64,000 bases of DNA. Source: Nageia nagi (Eukaryota > Pinophyta). The notes under the pieces are model-generated. The model made no database searches, was not told where the DNA came from, and saw nothing but the letters and a program-made list of their open reading frames with translations. Location of the stretch: positions 35,898,001-35,962,000 of the forward strand of contig JBITNC010000001.1 of assembly GCA_050084985.1 (NCBI GenBank). Direction: 5' to 3'. Position numbers and translations under genes: made by a program. Below, piece after piece: positions 44,400 to 55,797 of this stretch; the stretch's first letter is position 1; every line of letters starts with the position of its first letter.

Positions 44400-45437
44400 A
44401 GTTTTTGGCTTTTGGAGAAAATTAAATATCAATCAGAGATATCATGATGTAGTTGGGAGACTTAATTCATCATCTTCATCAAATAGAGTTCCATTCAAGG
44501 TTGATACCAAAGTGAACATTTCTACTTTTGGAAGAGAGGTTGATACAAAAAAGGTGAACAATTGGACTAAAACAATTGGAGGTTTATTTCCAAATTCATG
44601 GTGTTGTAAATGATGTTGATAAAATCTCTTTTTTTATGTTAAAGATGAGTGGAAATGCTTTAGTTTGGTGGGAAAGCTATGTAAAAACTCTTAATCATGA
44701 ACAATTATTAGAAATATTTTTTGAAATGAATTTAAAGAGTTGTTAAGAGATCAATTCTATCTATTAGGAAATCATAATAAACAACTGATGAAATCAAAAT
44801 TCCTTAGACAAAAAGAGGGAAAATTGTTCAAGAATACACTACAAAATTTAAAAAACAAGCTACTTTTCTTGGGGTTTCACTAAAATATCCTTAAAATTTA
44901 ATGAAGTACATTGGAGGTTTACATAGTCATTTGCAAAAATTATTATGTTGTTTAATCCTAATAATCTTGATCAAGTTTGTATTCAAGCACAATACTTATA
45001 GGAGGATGGTTAAAGCAAGGAGATAATATGATGAATCCAAGAAGGATTTAAATTCAAGAGGAAGATAAGAGAAAGGTAAATCTCAAGATACATGCAAAGG
45101 TAAGCAAGAAACTAAGACCACTAATATTTCAAAGAAAAAAGGTGATGGCAAACATTATAGTCATTATGATAAAGATGATCATGTTGATGATAAATATTTA
45201 AAATTACATTTGGAATTATGTCCATATAAGCATAAAAATAAGAATAAAACTAATTCTATGTTTCTTATATGTTATGATATTGAGGGTAGTTCAGATGTTG
45301 ATGAGAGAGTAAATTGTTCAGCCATTCAAAAGGTTGAAGAACCTCAAGACATTGAAAAGAAAAGGATTCAATTATTCCACCTCAAAATCCAAATTAAAAA
45401 AACTAAAGTGGATTGCAATGTTAATCTATATTCTTAA
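44400..45437 (+). pseudogene. Element D gag
   Basis: Segments read FKVDTKVNISTFGREVDTKK, VNNW, then LEVYFQIHGVVNDVDKISFF, MLKMSGNALVWWESYVKTLN, the core of a retrotransposon Gag capsid. Later parts show MKYIGGLHSHLQ-like sequence, QVCIQAQYL and a degraded zinc-knuckle zone HYSHYDKDDHVDDKYLKLHL followed by ELCPYKHKNKNK, where Cys residues have been replaced by Tyr or Ser (C to T and G to A changes would produce this). Three or more frameshifts. The region 45210-45437 is open and acidic. Confidence 0.75.
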
Positions 45438-45449
45438 GAAAATTTTATT

Positions 45450-45900
45450 TTAGATATTTTGTTAAGTAATTTGGGATTGAAAACTTTCAACCATCCCAAA
45501 TCCATATCCATTGGGTTGGGTACATCATAATGCTAGTTTGCAAGTCACTAAACAATGTAAGTTGAAATTTACTATTTGTGCAAAGTACATCAATGAAATT
45601 ATGGTTCATGTTGTTCTTTATGCATTTGTGGTGTTATTATTGTAACCCTTACATGTGGGATATAGATGGTATTTATTATAGAAGATTGAAGAAATTGTAG
45701 TTGGTGAAAGATGAAAGGCTATTTCTAGTTAGTGCACATAAATGTAGGAAAAAACTACCTTTGGTCACTGCTAGTAAGGTAAAACATCTTATGAATGATT
45801 CTATAACATTTGTTCTAATCATGGTGAAAATAGGAGCCTTAAGTAAGGTGAATCTCCTACTATCAATAGAGTGCAATAGAGAAGAACATATGTAGGATTT
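45450..45900 (+). pseudogene. Element D protease region
   Basis: Reading in two frames gives HPKSISIGLGTS-like sequence, then LQVTKQCKLKFTICAKYINE, IMVHVVLYAFVVLLL-like core and, in the open frame 45701-45895, LVKDERLFLVSAHKCRKKLP, LVTASKVKHLMNDSITFVLI, MVKIG. This corresponds to the protease domain and following linker of one plant chromovirus group in which the catalytic D-S-G is replaced by other sequence. The last frame ends in TAG and the polymerase follows. Confidence 0.65.
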
Positions 45901-46640
45901 AGTTCAGGAGTTTATTGACTTATTTACAGAGCCATAGAGATTACCTCCTATGTAAGATATACAATATGATATTCAATTGTTTCCTGATGCTTCATTGCCT
46001 AACATAGCTTTGTATCAACAATTAGTTTTGAAGTAAGGGGAGATAAGATGGTAGATTTGGAGTTGGTTGATCAAGGTGTGATTAGACCAAGTACATCTCC
46101 ATGTGGATCACCTATGGCTTTGGTTCCCAAAAAGGATCAAACTTGGAGAATGTGCATTGAATACAAAGCACTAACAAACTATTTATAAAAAATTGCTATC
46201 CTTTACCTCAAATAGATGATATTTTAGATCAATTGCAAGGGCAAGATTCTTCACAAAACTAGACTTAAGGAGTGGATATCACCAAGTTAGAATCAAAGAG
46301 GAGGTCATTTGAAAGACTACTTTCAAGATGAGAAAAGGCCTATTTAAGTGGCTTGTTTTGCCATTTGGTTTGTGCAATGCTCCAACCACTTTTATGAGGG
46401 TAATGAATGATGTTCTTCATCCTTTATTTATTCTTTTATTGTTGTATACTTAAAGATGATATTCTTGTTTATAGTTCTACTTAGGAATAACATATTGTAC
46501 ATCTTAGACAAGTATTTCAAACTTTACATAGGGAGAAGTTGTTATTGAAACATTCAAAATGTGAGTTTGAAAAGAGTCTTTGGTGTATTTGGGCCATGTT
46601 ATTGGTCATGGACAACTTAAGATAGATCCTAGTAAATTAA
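45900..46640 (+). pseudogene. Element D reverse transcriptase
   Basis: Blocks in order: VDQGVIRPSTSPCGSPMALV (46060-46120), KKDQTWRMCIEYKALTN, LPQIDDILDQLQG, FTKLDLRSGYHQVRIKEEV (46255-46310), [20 protein letters not shown] (46350-46405), DDILVYSST (46455-46480) and VYLGHVIGHGQLKIDPSKL. The two catalytic Asp residues in DDIL are retained, and the L-D-L-R-S Arg is intact here (AGG), unlike in B and B2. Frameshifts separate most blocks. The enzyme would copy element RNA into cDNA. Confidence 0.88.
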
Positions 46641-47270
46641 GTGCTATAGTAGATTGGACAAGGCCTTCTAATGTAATTGAAGTACAAAGTTTCTTAGGTG
46701 CTATCCAATATTTGAGAAAGTTTATTATTGATTTTTCTCATATTACTTCATTTTAACATGATGTAACTGATGAGAGGTAAGTTTTCCAATGGAGGAAATA
46801 ACAACAAACATCTTTTGATACTTTGAAGCAAAAGATTATTAGTGCACTTAGGCTAGCACTTCCTAATTTGCAAAACCATTTGAAGTAGAGACTAATGCAA
46901 ATGACTATGCCATGGGAGTGATTTTATTACAAGAAGGTAAACTAATTTGCTATCATTTTGAAAAGTTTAGTGGGGCTATTTTGAAATTATCCTACTTATG
47001 ATAAGGAAATGCATGCATTGGTTCAAGCTATTAAAAAGTGGAAATATTACTTAATGGATAAGAAACAATCATTCATGCTAATCATCAACCATTAAAGTAT
47101 TTACAAACTCAATCAAAATTACAAAAAAATAGGCACTATAGATGGATGGATTTTCTACAAAATTTCATCTAATGATCAAGTATAATAAAGGAACACAAAA
47201 TAAGGTTGCTAACATGCTTTCTAGACCATATATAACTACATATTTCATATCATTAGTGATATGTAGTATT
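46640..47270 (+). pseudogene. Element D RNase H
   Basis: Sequence continues with NVIEVQSFLGAIQYLRKFII, FDTLKQKIISALRLALPNLQ, FEVETNANDYAMGVILLQEG (the motif normally carries E-T-D-A; GAT has become AAT, Asp to Asn, near 46897), YPTYDKEMHALVQAIKKWK, YYLMDK, HANHQPLKYLQ and, in frame 47142-47393, FHLMIKYNKGTQNKVANMLS. This is a complete RNase H outline with the first catalytic Asp mutated. D carries a single RNase H. Confidence 0.8.
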
Positions 47271-47289
47271 GATTGTGGGCCATTAGCGA

Positions 47290-48545
47290 TGTACAAAGGT
47301 AGGGTCCTAGTGATAAAATTTCTTCCTTTTTTGTTAGAATCATTTTTAGAGACATATGTGCAAAATCCTAAATTTATAAAGGTGTATGAGTAGTTACCTT
47401 CATCTAGGTCAAAGTATGAGGGTATGGAAAAATTTCATTTGCAAAATAGATTTCTTTATCATTTTAATACATTATGTATTCTTGTAGGTGAAATAATTGT
47501 ACTTATTAGAGAAGCATATACTTCAAATATTACAAGACATTTTGGGGTTGGAAAGACATTGTACAATTTGCAAAGATATGTATATTGGAAAAAGATGCAA
47601 GATCAAGTTGCCATGTACATAAGGGAGTATTATTTATGTTGCACCAATGAGCCAAGTAACAAAAAATTGGGTTTGTATCAACCACTTCTAGTACCTTCAT
47701 GTCCTTGGTGGTTTATCTCAATGGATTTTGTAAGAGGTTTCCTATGACTAAGAAGATTCATGACTATTTATTTGTTTTTGTGGATAATTTAGCAAGATGT
47801 GTGTTTTGATTCCATGTAAAAAGACTATATAGGATAAGATGCTACAAATTTATTCTTTTCTCATGTTTGGATTCATTTTGAATTGCTTAATTCCATTATT
47901 TTAGATAGAGATAACATATTTTTGAGTAAGTTTTGGATATATTTGTGGGAAAATAAGGACACAAGGAGAGGAGTACTACCTTTCCTCCTCAAATGGATGG
48001 AATAATTAAGGTGGTGAGATAGTAGTTTAGCTCTTGAGGGGTTATTATGGCAAGCATCCTAAGTCTTGGGATGAACATCTTGAATATATCTAATATGAAT
48101 ACAATAGGGCAATTCATTCTTCCACTAATAAGAGTCCTTTTGAAACTTATTTTGGTTATTTACCACCTTCACCTTTTGATTATGTGTTTGGGAAGTAAAA
48201 GGATGAAGAAGATTCACTCGAGAAAGTGGAAAAACAAGCTAAAAAATTTATTAAAAAGATTAGGCAAATTCATTTGAAAGTTCAAGAGCAACTTGAGATA
48301 AGCCAAGCCAAGTATAATATGAGACATGAAAAACATGGAGTTAACCATAAGTTTTATGTGGAAGACCATGTTTGGTTGCTTCTTGGTAAGGAGAGGTTGC
48401 AAGGCTAGCCAAAAAGTTGAAAACTATAAGGTATAAATCATTTGAAAATATGGAGCAAGTAAGTGAGAATGCTTTCAGATTGAATCTATCAAAATATATA
48501 AACATATATTTAATTATGAATGTTGAGCATTTGAAATTGTATGAG
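47290..48545 (+). pseudogene. Element D integrase
   Basis: The open frame 47424-47747 (107 codons) holds the HHCC finger: IREAYTSNITRHFGVGKTLY, NLQRYVYWKKMQDQVAMYIR, EYYLCCTNEPSNKKLGLY, then PCPWWFISMDFVRG with the first catalytic Asp. The core continues with ILDRDNIFLSKFW (second Asp) and PPQMDGIIKVV, in which the third catalytic residue, Glu, is Lys (AAG, 48008-48010). The tail is well kept at 48226-48408 (KIRQIHLKVQEQLEISQAKY, VEDHVWLLLGKERLQG) and ends MNVEHLKLYEPYMF. Confidence 0.87.
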
Positions 48546-48827
48546 CCATATATGTTTATTGAAGATGAAATAGGTTTAGATTAGATTTTTTCATTTCTTA
48601 ATGAGTTAGCTCCTAATACTATGGATGAACTCAAGGAGGATTCCATATTAGAAAAAAAGGTCTATGCTATAAGAAGAGGTGAGATAGAGTAGTGGTTGGT
48701 TGGATTTAAAGGAAATAAGCCTTTTAAGATAAGTGGATGGATATGTCTATAGTTAGGGAGTTGTATTCTCATCTATGCATTTGTGGAACCAAATGATTCT
48801 CCATTGGAGAGATTTGATCCAAATTAG
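48546..48827 (+). pseudogene. Element D chromodomain, reading into the 3' LTR
   Basis: After the integrase tail one frame reads NTMDELKEDSILEKKVYAIR, RGEIE, a TAG, WLVGFKGNKPFKISGW and, after a shift, VEPNDSPLERFDPN ending in TAG at 48825-48827. The pattern E-x-I-L-x-K-K, W-L-V-x-x-K-G, K-x-x-W is a chromodomain of the type found at the end of plant chromovirus Pol. The last codons lie inside the 3' LTR, which starts at 48815, so the polyprotein end, the purine tract (TTGGAGAGA) and the LTR start overlap. Confidence 0.7.
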
Positions 48828-49541
48828 ATCATGTGTTAGGTTTACTTTTCAAGAGCAATACTCAATCTAGAGGTATATGTACTTGGAGATAGACTAAAGA
48901 TAAATTTATGGACCTTTTTGGCATTTAGTTTTAAGCCACTATAGGAATGCAAATTACTAATTTTAGGCTATCAACTATGTGGACCTTGATGAGTTAGTAG
49001 GGGCATTTGAAGACATAGTGGCAATGTGGGAGACTAAGTAGTTTAGGTTCCTTAGTTGACATTTTAGAGTATTTTGGAGGCTTATTTAATGGAATATATT
49101 ATTCTTAATTCTCAATGAATGAGGATTATAAAGTTTTGGAATTTTAGAATTGTAATTATTTGAAGGAAGACCAAGAGTCATTCTAGAATTATTGTAGTTC
49201 TGAGATTATTTCTTCTTGCTATAGGAGATTGCATTAATTATAGGATATTGTATTACCATTACATCGATGGTATTTTATCTATGCATGTAATATTACAATG
49301 TATATAGATAATGAGAAGAGAAGACTCCAATTACATGCTAAATTAGCCCACATTGGGTGAACCATGGTAAAATCATTAAGTTGATCTTGTTTTGTGTTTG
49401 AGATTGCTAGTTTATGATTCACATTGTGCAATTTTCAAATTTATAAGAAATTTGTATGATCTCATAATGGTGAATGTATTTTTATTCAAATATATAAGTG
49501 AGAATCCAAGTATGCTATAACCATATAATGATTATGGATCA
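48815..49541 (+). repeat. Element D 3' LTR
   Basis: Matches 43445-44144, with extra bases near 49431-49455. It ends TTATGGATCA and is followed by ATTCC. Confidence 0.9.
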
Positions 49542-49724
49542 ATTCCTTATTCAATGTAATCTTCTTAAACTTTGGATGATAAATAGTTGGAAAGTTTATG
49601 TCTTTTAGATTCTAATATGCTTCATAAAAAAAATAGCTAAATAATTCATACAAGAAATATAGTTATGAGAAGATGTTGTAAAAATGTTCTTATAAAGATA
49701 AGATCTAATTATTTCATAAATGAA

Positions 49725-50618
49725 AGAACACCAATAATATCTCTTTTGATGACAAAGGCATTAAACAATATAATACAAGTCGTAGAAAGGAGTTATTTAC
49801 TCAAAAAACAACCTTGCAAGTATGCAAAAACAAAAGCTATTACAACCAATAGAAACTCTTTATTTATCTCTAAATAAAACTTAATTTTGATTATAGACTA
49901 CCTCATAATAGAGGGCTTTAGTACAATGCATAGTGTAGGCCTCTTGGAGGCCCTTCTTTGCTAATGTCTTCAAGCTCTAGATATCATTTAATTGAACCTA
50001 CAATAAGAATGATTATGATTACTCCTTCCTTGCTAACTCCTTGGATTCTTTTTGCTTTAATCAGTTGCTATTCTTGGAATCCTACACATGCACAAACCAA
50101 CAACCCATCAAACATACCTACTCATGCTATAATATTATAATAAATAAACATGCATATAAGCAAAAATAGTAAATTGAAATGTACTTAGGAATTTGGATCT
50201 AATTCAATAGAGTAAGGTTGTATTTCATCCTTTCTTTTTTCTCTCCTTGGAAGGAGTCTTAATTATATATTTTCCTAGGTAGCATTACTTGCTATTTTGG
50301 AAGGCAAGGCTAGATGAAAAATGTCATACAACCTTGTCATGGATTATATTTATGTAAGGAAAGTGTAGGATCAAAGATGACTCATCCTTGATCTATCAGC
50401 TTGTTTCCTTGGGTGCCTAATTTTTCTATTTTTTTCTTTATGTTTTCTATTTATACAATCGCTAATGATTACCCATTGAGTGCCATGATTGGATATGATC
50501 ACCAACGATTTTACTAGATCACTAATGATCAAGAGACTTTAGCAAACTTTATTGTTTACCTAAAATTTTATTCTCCTTTTTCATTTATCAAAAGAGGGAT
50601 TATTTTTTGGTGTCTATA
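49725..50618 (-). mobile_element. Element F, probable LTR (minus orientation)
   Basis: On the minus strand this begins TATAGACACCAAAAAATAAT, directly after TTCAAAAAAGGGATAAAA. The junction matches that of C (TTCAAAAAGGGGCAAAA then TGTAGACACTCAAAATAAA). Further in, TGCATGTGTAGGATTCCAAG and related phrases recall the C LTR (TGCATGTGTGTAGGATTTAC). It is therefore a degenerate LTR of a C-like element. The far boundary is approximate and no second LTR was found. Confidence 0.6.
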
Positions 50619-50635
50619 TTTTATCCCTTTTTTGA
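50619..50635 (-). promoter_or_regulatory. Element F polypurine tract
   Basis: On the minus strand TCAAAAAAGGGATAAAA stands immediately before the LTR start, as in C and E. Confidence 0.65.
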
Positions 50636-50639
50636 AATA

Positions 50640-51840
50640 GCCAACATTTTATAGGTGGAGATTATTTTAAAAAACTAATCCTATTAGTGAGGGGGTGCAA
50701 TCAAGTATTGGACTTGTATTTCTTGATCTTAAGTCAAGGGATTGAGTTAATTCATTCTCTATAAATAAGCTAAATTTGAGTGATTGAATTATGAATAAAT
50801 CCATTTTTTGATCTTTTACATTTGATACATTTTGAAAATAATAAAGGGGTGTAGTGCAAGGCATAACTTAGGTAGTTACCACTATATTATTGTGTGTGTT
50901 AGTAGGATATAGATGAAGTCTTAACCATTAGGCATATGCCATAGCTATCATGTGATAAAGAAGCTCCCTTAAGAATACAACAACTTTAATCATTCTAATT
51001 TTATCCTAGTAGATAGGTTACTTGATGATCTTGGGCAAAAGTTCATCTAACAATTTTAATCATATTGAAACCCATCCTTCTTTTGTCTATTAAAAGAAGG
51101 GTCTTTTTTCAAATTCAAAGTTACCCAAGAGTCTTAATTTTTTTTTGAAAAGCCCTCAACTCTAAATTAGGTTTAAAAAGTGAAGAAATACTAATAATTT
51201 TTCCTTTGACACATATTTTTTAATTTTTTATGGTTTTTAACGGTTCTATATTATTTTTGATATTTTTAGGATAGTTTTGATATGAGCATCTTTTGAGCAT
51301 AGATATTTTGTTTGGACTATAATTTTTTATTTTTAATTGAGCATTATTGATTGTTTAAAAGATATAGATAAGATCTTATAAATAGTCTTAATTACTCTAT
51401 TTTATTTTGTAATTTTCCAATTAATATATACAATTGATCGTAGGCCTAACTTGATCTAAAGAATTTTTGACATACTCCATAATTCTATATATTTTTAAGT
51501 TTTAATTAGAGACTTTTAATAAAGCATGTAGGAAGAGTACCAAGTATTTCTCTTGTTTAAATACATGTATAAGTTGTGCATTTTAAGAAAACCTTTTTCA
51601 TTCATTTATCATTTTTTTAAGGTTTAGGTCATCAATGATCTAATTATGATCATCGATGATCCTTATGGATTGTTGGTGCCTGACTTAAAATCATCAACAT
51701 TCAACTACATGTAGTAATAAAAACAAAAAGTTTTACTTATCACCTTCTAATTTGTTTTTTAGTCCAGGTCAAAGCTTTTGTTACCCCTACCCCACCATCT
51801 AAGCATTTGACCCTATACTTCCAACTTTACCATTGATTTG
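50640..51840. other. Element F tail, non-coding
   Basis: No coding content is recognised. T-rich segments occur near 51180-51400. Phrases such as GATCACCAACGATTTTACT (50498, in the LTR) and GTCATCAATGATC (51628) echo the GCCGATGACC words of the C LTR. Confidence 0.45.
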
Positions 51841-51847
51841 AGCCACA

Positions 51848-54130
51848 ATGTCACCACAAGGATGATCTACACTGTGCAAGAGGCCAATGAGGGAAGAGGT
51901 AGGTTTTAAAACCCCCTTTTTAATTTTTTTATTAATCCATTTTTACCTTATTTATGAAAAAATAGAAACCATAGGATGCTTACGAATAGCTTTTACAAGT
52001 TTTATAATCATTTATTTTTTTAGATTAGGCTTATTTTTTAATATTTGGCTAAAATTTTAAAACCTCAATCCTAGTCATCAACTAGAGCCAAAAGGTTTTT
52101 AGGATTGTCATTGTTTGAGTATCAAATGCTGGCAATTCTAGACCTTGATCATCCAATCATCAATGTTTACATTTACAATTTTTTTTAATTTACTTTATCA
52201 TTAATTATTGTTAGGTTTGAGATTTTTTCAAGCCCAAAGGTAGATATCCTCATATACTCAAGGATGGCCATGTTTTGTTGACTATCATAGATTAGACCTT
52301 TCTTTATGTAGTTGGATTTAGAGTTGGGCCCTACATGGGTCATATTCACTAGGACTACCCACTATTGGCAGCCTTGCTAGAGAGGTGGGATTCTTTGATC
52401 GACACCTTCCATCTTCCTATGGGGGAGATGATTATTATAATAGAGGAAATTCATCATCTATACCATTTACTTATTAAAGGTCAATAGATTTAGTATGCAC
52501 AATATTGTAGTAGTCTATGGGGTAGGTGCCATCGATGGAGTCATGGGTGAGATGTTTTCTAGGGGTCTTCCATACTATAGGTATTGGAAGATTGACCAAT
52601 AGGGTCTCCTTAGAGCCACTTACTTGATGTGGCTGATCTAGTGCTATACTATCCTAGATATGATAGTGGGAGATTTCCTTAGCCCTTATTACCTGTAGTG
52701 GCTAATATGCTATAGTAGGGGATAGTATATGCTTGGGCTTCCACACTACTAGTCCAAATTTTTTAGGAGTAATTATTTTATTCTTTTGGCCATAGAGCCT
52801 CATTTTTAGTTACCATCACTCTTGAAGTATGGGCTTATGAGCATATTCATGTAGTTCATCCTTTAGGGCTCCTAGTACCTAGTTTCAACATGCACATAGC
52901 TTATCCTATTTGCATAATACACTAGAGAGAGGATTTTTATACTCACCCTTTCAATAGGATTTGATGAGATATTTCTTTTTATTAGAGGATGATCACTAAC
53001 CTTATTATAGATCAAGTGAGGTTTTTACACTACCATGGCTACTTAGTTTGGGATGGACTTGCAGTATCGCTAACAAGCATCAAATAAGTTCAAGTTCTTA
53101 ATGGTCGATAGATTAAGTTCTTAAAGCATTTCTACTTTGAGCATGTGCACCACTAGTTTAGTTTAGTTCAAGATGTTCCACCAACACCTCTACATTTTTT
53201 GAGAGAGGGTGAGCTACCTATTGAGGGGATTTAGCCCCTAGTTTATGCAAAGCTAGATCCTACATAGGAGGAGATCCTAATAGAGGATACAAGTGTAGAT
53301 GATGTGGGTATAACTGAGGCTTTTGATGCTTAGTGGTAGGTAAAGCTAGAGGCTAAGGATAGTGATATGCTAGAGTGCAAGGTATGTTAGTGAGTAGCTA
53401 AGCCTAAGGTAGCTATGAAGGTTAGGTAAGAAATAGCTAAGGAGAGGGTTAAGGAGGTAATCGAGGAGAGGGATGAGGAGTAGGTGATGGATGAGCTAGT
53501 AGACATAGCTAGTTGAGGAGAGGAGACAAAGGTAGTTACCTTTTCTAGAGGTGTGAGAGGAGGTGGAGCTCCTCTTACATAGGAACCTAGCATTGATGTG
53601 CTTTTGGGGGATATCTACGAGTTGAGATACCAGGTCTCTTAGCTTAGTGCTTGCATGTATAGATATAGGACTAAGAGAGATAGATATCACTGAGAGAGGG
53701 ATGAGGCTCAAGCCTCTACATAGACTAGGGAAGCTAGTACATCTACTCCTCTATTGTATAAACATGGTTGATAGGGGTACCTACATACATACCAAGCATG
53801 CTATATCCAATCCCTCCCACTACATACATCCCTATGTATATCTCAATTTATTAGGAACCCAATGGAGCTCAGTAGAAAGCTAATACCTAGGGTAGGGTTG
53901 TTAGATTGAATGAATTTAAGATTTGCTAGGTAGCTTGAGAAGTGAGCCCTATTCACCCTAGGTAGGGTAGGGCTAGTAGTCCTATATATGGTGAAGAGGA
54001 TAGCTCTTGAGAGCATTCTAGTGATAGGGCTACTATTCTTTATGTCTTATGTTAGACTTATGAGTCTTCATCAAACTATGTTATTTCCCTTTTGAAATTT
54101 ATGGAGAGCAAGACTATTTCTGATATTTAG
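51848..54130 (+). pseudogene. Plant mobile domain (PMD) protein pseudogene
   Basis: A first exon ATG-start at 51848-51898 (MSPQG, stop, STLCKRPMREE) ends at GTAGGT. An intron of 316 bases with GT-AG ends leads to exon 2 at 52215. From there one frame runs to 53770 without a net shift. It shows PMD hallmarks: PHILKDGHVLLTII, LLAALLERWDSL, DTFHLPMGEM (52380-52430), VYAWASTLLVQIF (52725 on), LEVWAYEHIHVVHP, then a charged, possibly coiled-coil region (VAKPKVAMKVR, EIAKERVKEVIEERDEE). After a shift near 53771 it continues with YIPSMLYPIPPTTYIPMYI to a TAG at 54128. About three dozen stops interrupt exon 2. PMD proteins of Arabidopsis (MAIN, MAIL1) act in silencing, and PMD genes are also often carried by transposons. 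Confidence 0.8.
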
Positions 54131-54900
54131 ATATGTTATTCATAGGTTTATTATTTTTTGATGACCTTATCTATTTTGTGATCATGGTAGTCATGATCTA
54201 TAGTTAGTTTCTTTAGATGTGAAGGATACTGAGTTAGATACATGATGATGACTTTAGACTTTTATATGCATGTTTTAGTATCATATATATGTATGTTTAT
54301 ATTTTTTCAAATTTATGTGTTAAAGTAGAAATGTATGAAAGTTTATTTTTATGTTTTCATTTAGTTTTAACACCTTATCTATGATGTGCTATATAAATTC
54401 AAAGTAGTATTTATGTTTATATAGTAATGTGATGTTTATAGAATAGGATTTGATTTGTAGGAGAATAGAATTAGATGCATCATTTTCTATTTTCTTAGCT
54501 ACTTTTATACATGGTTTTGAACATAGTATTTTGGTATAAACATATGTGATATCATGAATAATGTGAATATATATATATGTAAAATACATAAGATTTACAA
54601 TGCTTTATGAATGTATGGATGTAATAGTGGATGCACATAAATGTATAGTACAAATGAATGTAAAATGTATGAAACTCAAATGACCTAAGATTTCTATGAA
54701 TGACATAATAACTTAAACATCAATTTTAATGCTTTGGCAACTTATAAAGTTTTTATAATAATAGTAATAATGGTATAAAATGAATGAATATATATAAATA
54801 AATAAGTGTAATAAATAACACCTTTAATACCTAGTTTTGTTAATTGATCTTCTGTTTGGTCTCATCTACTAGGGATGATATGAAATAAGATCATAATATA
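54131..54900. other. Non-coding stretch between PMD gene and shared block
   Basis: Downstream of the PMD reading frame nothing coding is recognised. A short (AT)n lies at 54569-54580. Confidence 0.5.
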
Positions 54901-54904
54901 CTTA

Positions 54905-55390
54905 AATTTACCATAAACTCATGTGTGTGCAATGATGTTCATTTTATTCTCTTAAGATACATAAATTAAGCATACCAAGATTATAAATTATGAGATATGA
55001 TATTTTTCTTTTTGTAAGGTATGATTCACTACCAAAAAGTATCCATAACCTTGGTGAAGATTAACCCCTTCATCCTGTTAAAACCTTGCTCTATTGCCAT
55101 TCAGGTATCTATAGCCCTAATAGAGGATGCTAAAATAGCCTAATAATTCTACATATATTTTTTTCTTCTTATTTTTGTTCTTTTTTACTTTTCTTTTCTT
55201 TTCTATCCTAGATCTTGGGTTCAAGATGAAGCAAAAAGTAAGAAAAGCATACTCACATTTATACTCAAGAAATACTTAATTCTTGGTTGTTTTGAGATTT
55301 TTAATGTGAAAAGCATATGATTCTATTAATGCATCACCATATAGCATAGTTATATCTTCTTATCATCCTAAGTTTTTAAAACCTCAACAT
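54905..55390 (-). repeat. Block shared with element C tail
   Basis: Reverse complement matches 16650-17235: the paired GCTAT(G/A)GAT(G/A)CCT units, the CTTGAACCCAAG phrase and CACACACATGAGT. It is the best evidence that F and C are one family. Confidence 0.8.
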
Positions 55391-55669
55391 AAGATTTCTC
55401 AACTAAAACTAAATATGAATAGAGTATTTATTACCTACTTCTTTGTTTGTAAATACAACTATATACATAAATGAATATTAAATGGATGCATGCATGATGT
55501 GTGGATACATATAGCTTGATTAGTTGCCTCCATCATAATGATTAATATCTAATAATTATAACACTTAAGGTAAAGGACTAAACATTTATAAATAAAGTGG
55601 AATGATATGAACACATGGGTAGGGCACTCAGTAGCCAAGATGATTCAGAAGTATATCTTCTAACTATAT

Positions 55670-55775
55670 ATACATATTTTTTTTAATTTTTTGATGTTTT
55701 TATATTTTTTGAATTTTTTATATTTTTTGAATTTTTTGATATTTTTTTATACTTTTAAATATTTTAATGTTTTAC
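55670..55775. repeat. T-rich simple repeat
   Basis: Units of GAATTTTTTGATATTTTT and ATTTTTTGAATTTTTTATAT type repeat for about 100 bases. Confidence 0.8.
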
Positions 55776-55797
55776 CTATTTCCCCATTGAAAAGAAT

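Larger units (their letters stand above)
43445..49541 (+). mobile_element. Element D: Ty3 chromovirus
   Basis: D has LTRs of 700 and 727 bases (43445-44144, 48815-49541), a 4-of-5 target duplication, a tRNA-Met primer site, and gag, protease, reverse transcriptase, RNase H, integrase and chromodomain in the standard order. Its protease region (LGWV, LQVTKQCKLKFTICAKYINE), RNase H and integrase tail belong to a different plant chromovirus group from B. Every gene contains stops and frameshifts. Confidence 0.93.

Noticed and set aside
49715-49740. Primer-binding site TTGGTGTTC at the far end of the F LTR
   Set aside because: A primer site and a purine tract on opposite sides of one LTR would need a tandem element, and no internal sequence is seen beyond it. 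The match is only a few bases.
54840-55500. A separate mobile element between the PMD gene and the open region
   Set aside because: It is better explained as part of the C/F family, since its reverse complement matches the C tail.
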